A stretch of 64,000 nt of DNA from Flavimaribacter sp024343425. GTDB lineage: Bacteria; Pseudomonadota; Alphaproteobacteria; Rhizobiales; Rhizobiaceae. Below are positions 7,325 to 15,021 of this stretch, in pieces. The stretch covers positions 5,208,001-5,272,000 of the forward strand of contig OZ245773.1 of assembly GCA_965227645.1 (NCBI GenBank). Reading direction: 5' to 3'. Both the position numbers and the translations under genes were made by a program. The notes beneath the pieces are model-generated. The model was not told the origin of the DNA. It did no database searches and was given only the letters and a program-made list of their open reading frames with translations. The first letter of the stretch is position 1. Each line of letters begins with the position of its first letter.

Positions 7325-9202
7325 ATGTCGTCCGCAACCGTTGAAAATTCACAGACAGCGCAGGGTCGCGAGACGATTATCGTGCGCAATGTGAAGAAGT
7401 TCTTCGGGCCGACCCGGGCGCTCGACGGCGTGAACTTTACCGCGCGCGCCGGCGAAATTCATGCGGTTGTCGGCGGCAACGGCTGCGGCAAGAGCACAAT
7501 GGCCAAGGTGGTATCGGGCATCCTGCCGGTTGACGGTGGGACGGTTTCCATCCTCGGGGAAACCCCCTCGACCCCCGCCGAAAGTAAAGCCATCGGTATT
7601 TCCACGGTCTATCAGGAAGTCCTCGTGGCTGACGAGAGCACCGTGGTCGATAACATTTTTATGGGCTCAGACGCCCTGTTTTCCAAATCCATGTCGCAGG
7701 AGCACAAGGTCGCTCGTACCGCGGAATTGATGCAAGAATTGGCTGGCGAACCGGTCGATCCCTTTGCCATCGCCGGCACGCTGCCGCTCGGCCTCAAACA
7801 GTGGATCACGATCGCGCGCGCGCTGGTGAGCGATCCGCGCATTCTCATCCTCGACGAAAGCTCCGCTGCGCTTGATTTTGATTCTACGGAGCGGCTGTTC
7901 GCCAAGATGCGCAGCCTGCGTGATGATGGGACGACAATCCTGATTGTTACCCATCGCATCGCAGAACTGATCCGGATCTCGGACCGGGCCACAGTGTTGC
8001 GCGACGGTCGCGACGTGGGTGTGTTGGAGAAGGAACAGATTACCGAGAAGAACCTGCTGGCGCTGATGACCGGCGAGGAGAATACTGGTACGTCGCACAG
8101 CCATGAGGCGCCGCAGCCACGTGATTCAAGTCTAGCCATGCGCGGCGAGAACGTGACAGTGTGGCCGGATACCGAGCCTTTCGACTTTGAAATCCGGCGC
8201 GGCGAGATCGTCGGCATCGCCGGTCTGGATGGCCAGGGTCAGGATGCCTTCATCAGGGCTGTCGCTGGCGTAGAGCCGGCCAGGTCGGGGCTAATCCAGG
8301 TATCCGACCGCCACGGTGAATATCATGCGGTGCGTAGTCTTGCCGACGCGGTGGAAGCTAAAATCTCCTATGTCTCCGGCGATCGGAAGCGCGAGGGTAT
8401 CTTTGCCTCGATGTCGATGTTCGAGAACATGGTCATGCCGCTCTATCGTGAAAAGAAGCGCGGCGGCATCCTCTCGATCATCGACTGGCCAACGCTCGGG
8501 ACCATCTTCAAGAGAGAAGCCGACAACTTACTTATTAAGTTCGGATTGCGCGAAGACCGCATAACCTCGCTGTCGGGCGGCAACCAGCAGAAAGTGCTGA
8601 TCGGTCGCGGTTTCGCGATGCGGCCCGACGTGATCGCTCTCAACGACCCCGCGCGGGGCATCGACGTCGGCGCCAAGACTGAACTCTACAAACATCTGCG
8701 GACCTTTGCCGGCGATGGCAAGTCTGTGGTTTACATGTCCTCCGAACTCGAGGAATTTATCGGCTTTGCCACCCGCGTTATCGTTTTCCGCGATGGTAGG
8801 CCATTCGATGCCTTCGATGGCCGCACGCTTGATCCCAAGCGGGTGCTCGAAGCCATGTTCGGTCAGACCGACGGCAGAGGGCTTGAAAGCCACTGGGGTC
8901 TGAAGCCAGTCACGGGCAACGTCGACACGCCTGGCGAGCAGCGCGGCGCCCGAACCGCAATCGACGGCGTAAAGGTCTCCGTCGAGGTTCCTAAGGACAT
9001 CCGTGAGGCGATGGAGCGCCGCAACCGCGCGGCCGCGCTTATCCCGGCAACCGAGCGTGCGGAAATCGAGCGGTCAGTTTCCAACGTCCAAACGCATACT
9101 CGGTCAGCGGTGCCGGTTATGCCGAAATCGATACGTATCGTCGAGTTCGACCGCGAAAGGGGCGAGGCACGGGAAATCAGGCCGGGAGGCAGCGGAAAAT
9201 GA
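7325..9202 (+). CDS. fused double-domain sugar ABC transporter ATPase (RbsA/MglA type) with C-terminal tail
   Basis: A 625-residue tandem ATPase; the ATG at 7325 is preferred to a TTG at 7304. NBD1: Walker A GGNGCGKST at 50-58 and Walker B ILILDES at 173-179, but the signature LSGGQ is replaced by LPLGLKQ at 153-159. NBD2: the usual degenerate P-loop GIAGLDGQGQ at 297-306, a good signature LSGGNQQK at 416-423, and Walker B VIALNDP at 436-442, where Asp-Glu is changed to Asn-Asp. RbsA-type proteins are about 500 residues; here about 105 extra residues follow, ending with the segment IRIVEFDRERGEARE, which resembles the start of the lactonase in the same operon. It energises the two permeases. 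Confidence 0.92.
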   Translation: MSSATVENSQTAQGRETIIVRNVKKFFGPTRALDGVNFTARAGEIHAVVGGNGCGKSTMAKVVSGILPVDGGTVSILGETPSTPAESKAIGISTVYQEVLVADESTVVDNIFMGSDALFSKSMSQEHKVARTAELMQELAGEPVDPFAIAGTLPLGLKQWITIARALVSDPRILILDESSAALDFDSTERLFAKMRSLRDDGTTILIVTHRIAELIRISDRATVLRDGRDVGVLEKEQITEKNLLALMTGEENTGTSHSHEAPQPRDSSLAMRGENVTVWPDTEPFDFEIRRGEIVGIAGLDGQGQDAFIRAVAGVEPARSGLIQVSDRHGEYHAVRSLADAVEAKISYVSGDRKREGIFASMSMFENMVMPLYREKKRGGILSIIDWPTLGTIFKREADNLLIKFGLREDRITSLSGGNQQKVLIGRGFAMRPDVIALNDPARGIDVGAKTELYKHLRTFAGDGKSVVYMSSELEEFIGFATRVIVFRDGRPFDAFDGRTLDPKRVLEAMFGQTDGRGLESHWGLKPVTGNVDTPGEQRGARTAIDGVKVSVEVPKDIREAMERRNRAAALIPATERAEIERSVSNVQTHTRSAVPVMPKSIRIVEFDRERGEAREIRPGGSGK

Positions 9203-10626
9203 GCGATGCACCCGCCAATGTCGGTCTCGACTCCGTCCGCCTGGCCCAAGGTGGTCGTGCGAATCCGTTTCTCCTTGTCCCGATAACGCTGTTTTTCCTG
9301 CTGCTCGGCCTCGCAGTCCTACGTTCCCCTAGCCTCATGTCAAGCGCAGGCATCGGCAGCGCCATCATCGTGGCGACGCCGCTGATCTTGGCCACCTATG
9401 CACTGATGGCTTCTGTGATCTCCGGTCGCGGCACCGTCGATTTGTCGATCGGACCTCTGATCGGTTTCATCAACGTCACGCTGATTCAGCTCTACGGCGC
9501 CGGCATCCTAACCAATCCGATCGCCATCTTCGCCTATGCGATCTTTATCGGCGCGCTCTATCAGTTCCTGTTCTCGCTCATCGTGATTTATATCCGTGTG
9601 CAGCCGATCATTGTCTCTCTGTCGGGCTACCTGGCGTTGTCGGGGATTAACCTCGTCATCCTGCCGCGTCCGGGCGGCGTGGCTCCACAGTTCATGGCGG
9701 ACTGGGGCTTGGGAACCTCAATCTTCTCTCCGGTCTTTGCTATCCTCGTGATCGCCTCCATAGCCTGGCTGCTGTTTACCCGGACTGCATTTTATACGCA
9801 TCTCCGCCTCATGGGATCGGACGAGCGGGCGGCCTATACGAGCGGTGTGCCAATCTATGTTGTGCGCATCGGCGCGCACCTGATCTCGGGCGCCTTCGCC
9901 GGGTTGGCCGCTATAACCTTCACAGGGCTGATCTCGTCGGGTGATCCTTCTCAAGGCACCACCTATACACTGATCGCCGTCACTGCGTTGGTTCTCGGCG
10001 GCGCTTCGCTTGCCGGCGGACGCGGCGGCGTGTTTGGATCATTCCTCGGAGCGAGTAACCTCTATCTGATCACGTTTGTGCTGGCGACGTTTAACTTTGG
10101 CGCCGTTCAGAGCTTCGTTACCAACCTCGCCTACGGATCGATCCTGGTGATTTCTTTGTTGTTGACGCTGATCATCCCCTTCATCCAGCGCCATATCAAC
10201 AATTTCTCGCCGCTACTCTATTTCATAGGTCTAGGCGTCGTGGCGATGGGTGTCATCCTTCACGCGACCAACGATCGTGATCCGCGTACCCGCACGGCAC
10301 CAGTCGACGATACCGTCGTCATGCAGCCGATTGCGCCGATTGCGTTGGAAGAACTCTATGTCGGTCCCCTCGAGGTTGCCGCCCCCACGGCAATGGAAGA
10401 GGAACTCAGGCAAGAAGCTGGGCCGCTGGTTCTGGTAGCACTGCTGCTGATTGCGATTGCCGTGTTTGTACGCATTGCCGTCTACCAGTCCAACCGCCGG
10501 ACGATCGCGCCTGCAGTGGCGGTGGTGGTCGCGGCACTCGTGCTGTTCGGGGCCTATCTAATGCGTGCCGGGGGGCCGTTCGCGCCCAATAACTCCGAAC
10601 CGACAGCAACGGAGGAGAGTCGATGA
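9199..10626 (+). CDS. sugar ABC transporter permease 1 (RbsC type, extended)
   Basis: A 475-residue inner-membrane protein overlapping the ATPase gene by ATGA. About ten hydrophobic segments lie in residues 20-350, with the family's conserved LVLGGASLAGGRGGVFGSFLGA region near 270-290. A polar region of about 60 residues follows at 360-410, then two further hydrophobic segments to the end. RbsC proteins are normally about 320-340 residues, so the extra C-terminal membrane hairpin is unusual. It forms the translocation pathway with the second permease, which overlaps it by ATGA. Confidence 0.9.
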   Translation: MSDAPANVGLDSVRLAQGGRANPFLLVPITLFFLLLGLAVLRSPSLMSSAGIGSAIIVATPLILATYALMASVISGRGTVDLSIGPLIGFINVTLIQLYGAGILTNPIAIFAYAIFIGALYQFLFSLIVIYIRVQPIIVSLSGYLALSGINLVILPRPGGVAPQFMADWGLGTSIFSPVFAILVIASIAWLLFTRTAFYTHLRLMGSDERAAYTSGVPIYVVRIGAHLISGAFAGLAAITFTGLISSGDPSQGTTYTLIAVTALVLGGASLAGGRGGVFGSFLGASNLYLITFVLATFNFGAVQSFVTNLAYGSILVISLLLTLIIPFIQRHINNFSPLLYFIGLGVVAMGVILHATNDRDPRTRTAPVDDTVVMQPIAPIALEELYVGPLEVAAPTAMEEELRQEAGPLVLVALLLIAIAVFVRIAVYQSNRRTIAPAVAVVVAALVLFGAYLMRAGGPFAPNNSEPTATEESR

Positions 10627-11996
10627 CGACTCTCGCCCAGCCGCCGAAACTCGGACTGCCCGCCACCATCATAGGTGTCTGCGTCGGCATCATTCTCACG
10701 GCAATCGGTGTGGTTTTCGGCTTCCTACAGGGGCTTTCGGTTCAACTGATTATTCTGTCGGCCATCGCCACGCTCGCCGCTTTCGTCTGGGGGTGGCGCT
10801 TTGTTCTCGGCCAGTTCGTCTCGGATGCAAACTCTGTCCCGGAGGGCGAGATTAGCGAGGGCCGAAAGGTCTGGTTGCAGTTCCGTCCGGCGATTTTTGG
10901 GTTGATCGCGATCTTGGCGCTTTTCCTCGTCCTGTCTCTGACGATCGAGGGTTTTTTCAACGTCTGGAACGTCGTCTCTCTGCTGATCATCCTGACGATT
11001 ATCGTGCTCACCCGAACGTTGGGCCGTCATTTCCAGGAGAACCGCTCGGCCTTCATCGGCATTATGGTGCTCGCAGGCCTGTTTTCTATCGGCTCGATGA
11101 ACATTGAGGGTTTCGCCTCGGCCAACAATATCAAGTCGATGCTGCTGTTTGCGGCCTTCCTGGGCATCGCCTCTGTCGGACAGACGCTGGTTGCGCTGCT
11201 CGGAGGTCTCGACTTATCGATCCCGTTCATCATTGGCGCGGCCAATGTGGGTCTTCTCTACCTCATAGGTCTCGGTGTGCCGCCGTGGCTCGCGGTGCTG
11301 ATCGTATTGGTTATCGGCATCCTCCTCGGCGTCATCAATGGCTTCCTGAGCTACAAGCTGCAGGGGCAAGCTCTGATCGTGACGCTGGGTACGGGGTTTG
11401 CCATTTCCGGCGGCGTCCAGATTGTAACTTCAATTGGAACTGCTTATGGCGGAAACGTATTCGGCACCGTGCCGGGCTGGCTCTCCAATCTCGCCGCAAT
11501 GAATGGGTCAACCTTCGGACTTCCGGTGCCGCCGGTAATCTGCATCTGGGCGCTGATTGTCATCGTACTGATCGTCGGTATGCGACTGACAGTTTATGGT
11601 CGCTATCTGTATGCGCTTGGCGTCAACCGGACGTCGGCCAAGCGGGTTATGATCTCGGAACTCACTTACTGGGTGATGATGTACGCCATCTCCGGCTTTT
11701 TCGCCGCGTTGACCGGCGGGTTGCTGCTCGGCTGGTCGGGTGGCGGTTTCATCGGGGTGGGCGATCAGTATCTCTTCCTCACGCTCGCGGCCGTGGTTGT
11801 CGGCGGAACGTCGCTGCTCGGCGGCCAAGGCGGCTACGGGTTTACTGTCATCGGTGTCCTGGTGCTGCAGGTCCTATCCTCTTTCCTGATCGGTATCGGG
11901 CTCGATTTCGAGTGGCAGCAATTCATCTTCGGTCTGCTGATCCTGCCCATGGTGGCGCTGTATGCGCGCTCGCCGCACATCAGGACGCAAATCTAG
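10623..11996 (+). CDS. sugar ABC transporter permease 2 (RbsC type, N-terminally extended)
   Basis: A 457-residue permease overlapping its partner by four bases (ATGA). An additional pair of hydrophobic segments lies in residues 14-60, before the standard permease core. The core ends with the family motif VVVGGTSLLGGQGGYGFTVIGVLVLQVL near residues 395-420. Two different permease genes next to a single fused ATPase indicate a heterodimeric channel, as in xylose- or AI-2-type importers with duplicated permeases. The next gene, encoding the opsin-like protein, begins 64 bases downstream in the same direction. Confidence 0.9.
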   Translation: MTTLAQPPKLGLPATIIGVCVGIILTAIGVVFGFLQGLSVQLIILSAIATLAAFVWGWRFVLGQFVSDANSVPEGEISEGRKVWLQFRPAIFGLIAILALFLVLSLTIEGFFNVWNVVSLLIILTIIVLTRTLGRHFQENRSAFIGIMVLAGLFSIGSMNIEGFASANNIKSMLLFAAFLGIASVGQTLVALLGGLDLSIPFIIGAANVGLLYLIGLGVPPWLAVLIVLVIGILLGVINGFLSYKLQGQALIVTLGTGFAISGGVQIVTSIGTAYGGNVFGTVPGWLSNLAAMNGSTFGLPVPPVICIWALIVIVLIVGMRLTVYGRYLYALGVNRTSAKRVMISELTYWVMMYAISGFFAALTGGLLLGWSGGGFIGVGDQYLFLTLAAVVVGGTSLLGGQGGYGFTVIGVLVLQVLSSFLIGIGLDFEWQQFIFGLLILPMVALYARSPHIRTQI

Positions 11997-12059
11997 AAAG
12001 GTCAGACATGAACAGTGTTGGGTATCTCAGGTTCAATTTCGACGGCGGGAGGACATGAT

Positions 12060-12761
12060 ATGGCTGTGTTCGAAACAGCGGACCTGACGGCGGCTAGTTA
12101 TTCGACGGCTCTGCTGGGGCTCGCAGCAACCAGTGTGTTTCTGCTTCTCGGAACAGGCTGGGTGAAGACCGGCTGGAAACTGCCGGTCGCACTCTGCGCG
12201 TTGGCCGCTCTTGTGGGCGTCGGCGCTGTTTACGAGGCGCGGGAGGCCTGGGCAGCGAACAGTTCCGTACCGGTCGTATACCACTATGTCGGCTGGGCGG
12301 TCTCGATGCCCCTCCAAATACTGGCGCTCTTCTTCTTCGCAAGCCTCTTCGGCAAGCTTGGCATGGGATTGTTCTGGCGGCTGGTTGTAGTCTCAATCCT
12401 GATGGTCTTTGTACGCTATCTGGGCGAAGCGGGCTTCATGCACGCCACGCTCGCCTTTCTGATAGGTCTGGTCTTCTGGCTCTACATCCTCGGCGAACTC
12501 TTCTTCGGCAGGATGGATGAAGCCGTGCGCGGTTCAAACAACGAGCCGGTGCAGCGTGGCTATTTCTGGCTCCGGCTGATCGTCACAGTGGGATGGGCGA
12601 TTTACCCGCTCGGCAACTTTATCACCTCGTTCGGCGGCTATGTCGACGACGGCTCCCTGTCGGTCGCCTACAACATTGCCGATTTTCTCAACCGGATGGC
12701 ATTCGGTGTAGCGGTGCTCGCTACCGCGATGCTCAACAGCGACGGAGAGCGCCATGTCTAA
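12060..12761 (+). CDS. type-1 (microbial) opsin homologue lacking the retinal-binding lysine
   Basis: A 233-residue, seven-helix membrane protein; ATG 12060 follows GGGAGGA. Its helix C segment YHYVGWAVSMPLQ (74-86) and its helix F/G segments GWAIYPLGNF (178-187) and YNIADFLNRMAFG (204-216) align with proteorhodopsin. In that alignment the Schiff-base lysine (K231) is Arg212 (codon CGG), the proton acceptor D97 is Gly78, R94 is His75 and the donor E108 is Ala89, while the second counter-ion Asp (Asp208), Trp79, Pro84 and the WxxYP motif remain. It therefore cannot bind retinal by the standard linkage or pump protons in the usual way. Lysine-less opsin homologues are known as a class without a settled function. 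Its place between ABC permeases and a flotillin suggests a structural or sensory membrane role. Confidence 0.85.
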   Translation: MAVFETADLTAASYSTALLGLAATSVFLLLGTGWVKTGWKLPVALCALAALVGVGAVYEAREAWAANSSVPVVYHYVGWAVSMPLQILALFFFASLFGKLGMGLFWRLVVVSILMVFVRYLGEAGFMHATLAFLIGLVFWLYILGELFFGRMDEAVRGSNNEPVQRGYFWLRLIVTVGWAIYPLGNFITSFGGYVDDGSLSVAYNIADFLNRMAFGVAVLATAMLNSDGERHV

Positions 12762-12830
12762 CGCACTCCGTAGCCTATCAGGCCTACTGGCAATCCGGAC
12801 CACCAAATTCAAAAGTGAAGGGACATTCCA

Positions 12831-14537
12831 ATGAAGGGTGCAGATTTCATAGCAATCATCATCCTGGCGGCTATCGTCATCGCCGTCTGCGCCTACCTGC
12901 TGCACTGGCTCTATCGCCGCTCAACGAAGGACATCTCCTTCGTAAGAACCGGTTTCGGGGGCGAGAAAGTGGTCATGGGAGGCGGCGCCTTCGTGTTGCC
13001 GATCCTGCATGACATCACTGAAGTGAACATGAACACCCTGCGGTTGGAGATCCTGAGGGCGCGGGAAAAGTCCCTGATCACCAAGGACCGCATGCGCGTC
13101 GAGCTAACCGTGGAGTTCTATGTTCGCGTACAGCCCGAGGACAACGCGGTGGCGACTGCTGCCCGCTCGCTCGGCAATCGCACCATGCACGCCGAACAGC
13201 TCAAGGATCTCATACAGGGCCGGTTTGTCGACGCCATGGGCGGCGCTGCCGCGAAGATGACGCTGGAGCAGATCCATGAGAATCGCCAAGACTTCGTCAA
13301 AGAAGTCCGCAAGGAAGTGGCCGAGAGTCTAGCGCTCGACGGGCTCGAATTGGAATCAGTTTCGCTGACTTCGCTCGACCAGACCGACATCTCGCTGTTC
13401 AACCCGTCCAACACCTTCGACGCTGAAGGCCTGACGATCCTCACCGAGCAGATCGAGAGCCGGAAGAAAAAGCGTAACGACATTGAGAAGGACACAATGA
13501 TCGCGGTTCGCGCCAAGAACCTTGAAGCTGAGAAGCGCTCGCTCGAAATCCAGCGCGACACGGAGTACGCAAAGCTTTCGCACGAAGCGGAGGTCTCCAT
13601 CCAGCGCGCCCAGCGAAAGGCCGAGATTGCCAACGAGAACGCCGCGCGTGAACGCGAAATAGAATCGATAAAGTTGAAGGAACGCGAGGCGGTGGAGCGA
13701 GCCCGCATCGAGATGGAGCAGGAGATCGAGCGCATCGACATCAAGCGCCGCGAGGCCCTGCAACTCGAGGAGCAGGTGCGCGAAATCGCGCTGGCTGGCA
13801 AGTCGAAAGAGCGCTCCGAGGCCCAGGCGGTCGCCGAGGCCGCCCGCGCAAAGATGATCGAAGCGCAGGAGAAAGTGCAGACGCTGCGCGATACGGAGAT
13901 CGCAAATCGCCAAAAGGTCATCGAACTCTTGGAAGCACAGAAGGTGGCGGAGGCCGAAGGCGCTCGTACCCGAATCATCGCCGAGGCCGAAAAGGCAGCA
14001 GCAAAGGATCGCGCGGACGCCGACCGGATCGCCGTCGCTGCACTCGCAGAGCGTTACAAGGTCGAGGCCGAGGGCAAGCAGAAGCTCAACGAGGCCGAGA
14101 ACATGCGCTCGGACGCCAGCCGTCGCAGCGGTCTGCACAAGGCGCTGGTCGAGAATCTGCCGGCTATCATCCGCGAGAGCGTGAAGCCGATGGAGAAGAT
14201 CGACGGCATCAAAATACTGCATGTCGACGGTATGCCGGGCTTTTCAGGCGGCGGATTCTCGTCGGGGTCGGGCCCCTCCAATGGTTCGGATGGCGATGCT
14301 ACGGGGCCGCGTGATGGCAACCTCGCTGATCAGGTCGTATCCTCGGCGCTGCGGTATCGTTCGCAGGCTCCCTTCGTCGATCAACTTCTGGACGAAATCG
14401 GGATGAGCGCGGATAATATCCACCGCACCCATACGCTCCAGGATCTTTCCAAGGTGGTCTATTCCGAACCGAACGCCTCTGACTCCAAACCTTCGAAGGG
14501 ATCTTCGGGCGGCAAGGGCAAGACGCCAGCCGCCTAG
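12831..14537 (+). CDS. flotillin-like SPFH/band 7 protein
   Basis: A 568-residue protein with one N-terminal membrane segment (about 5-28), an SPFH/band 7 domain (about 35-215: FVRTGFGGEKVVMGGGAFVLPILHDITEVN, then RMRVELTVEFYVRV), and a very long charged coiled coil rich in Glu-Ala-Lys (about 220-440). The tail is Gly/Ser-rich with a final acidic and lysine stretch. The architecture is that of YqiK-type flotillins, which oligomerise into membrane microdomain scaffolds. GAAGGGA lies before the ATG. It is flanked by the opsin homologue and two membrane proteins in one operon, so it may gather the transporter, opsin and symporter into one membrane patch; that grouping is inference. Confidence 0.88.
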   Translation: MKGADFIAIIILAAIVIAVCAYLLHWLYRRSTKDISFVRTGFGGEKVVMGGGAFVLPILHDITEVNMNTLRLEILRAREKSLITKDRMRVELTVEFYVRVQPEDNAVATAARSLGNRTMHAEQLKDLIQGRFVDAMGGAAAKMTLEQIHENRQDFVKEVRKEVAESLALDGLELESVSLTSLDQTDISLFNPSNTFDAEGLTILTEQIESRKKKRNDIEKDTMIAVRAKNLEAEKRSLEIQRDTEYAKLSHEAEVSIQRAQRKAEIANENAAREREIESIKLKEREAVERARIEMEQEIERIDIKRREALQLEEQVREIALAGKSKERSEAQAVAEAARAKMIEAQEKVQTLRDTEIANRQKVIELLEAQKVAEAEGARTRIIAEAEKAAAKDRADADRIAVAALAERYKVEAEGKQKLNEAENMRSDASRRSGLHKALVENLPAIIRESVKPMEKIDGIKILHVDGMPGFSGGGFSSGSGPSNGSDGDATGPRDGNLADQVVSSALRYRSQAPFVDQLLDEIGMSADNIHRTHTLQDLSKVVYSEPNASDSKPSKGSSGGKGKTPAA

Positions 14538-14595
14538 CATTAACCGGACGAGGGGACACAAGTTGGCCCCGCCGTCTCCAACCGGGGAGCGTTGA

Positions 14596-15021
14596 ATGTC
14601 TAAGTCAGCGACGGTCGAGCGCGATCTGCTTGTATTCTCGATATGGGCCGTGCTCGGGTTTGGGGGGCTTGCTCTTATCCTCGAAGGCTTCTCGCGTGAT
14701 TCCTACATGATTTCGCTAGCGGGCACGCTGACGATTGTAGCTGGTTTCGTCGCCCATATCGTAGTCAACGGTGTCTTCGATTGTGGTTTCCGCCCCGGGG
14801 AAGCTGCACTGGGAATAGCGACTTTCGGAGTACTGGCGCTCGCCTTTATCGCCAGCTGGTCGGTGGGCGGACTGTCGCAGGCCGACTATTGGTCCGGGTT
14901 GACACTCTTTGCCCTGCTCGCTGTTGGCCTGCCGGCCTATCTTTCCACTCGCTACGGCCTGAGGGGCGCTTTCTCGCGCTTCCATGTCCGCCACGCAGAC
15001 GACGGAAAGCCCGCGGCATGA
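14596..15021 (+). CDS. small four-helix membrane protein, unknown function
   Basis: A 141-residue protein with four hydrophobic segments (about 12-27, 38-60, 73-90 and 101-118) and a positively charged, His-containing C-terminus (RYGLRGAFSRFHVRHADDG), which should lie in the cytoplasm. It overlaps the symporter gene by ATGA, so the two are translationally coupled and may form a pair, much as small membrane subunits accompany some solute symporters. I do not recognise a named family. Confidence 0.7.
   Translation: MSKSATVERDLLVFSIWAVLGFGGLALILEGFSRDSYMISLAGTLTIVAGFVAHIVVNGVFDCGFRPGEAALGIATFGVLALAFIASWSVGGLSQADYWSGLTLFALLAVGLPAYLSTRYGLRGAFSRFHVRHADDGKPAA

Noticed and set aside
5982..12000. AI-2 (Lsr-type) uptake operon
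   Set aside because: The transporter class fits, but no lsrK, lsrF or lsrG homologues are present; the enzymes belong to lactone and hydroxybutyrate degradation.
12060..12761. Light-driven proton pump (functional proteorhodopsin)
   Set aside because: The retinal lysine, proton acceptor and donor are all replaced (Arg212, Gly78, Ala89), and no retinal or carotenoid genes are in the window.
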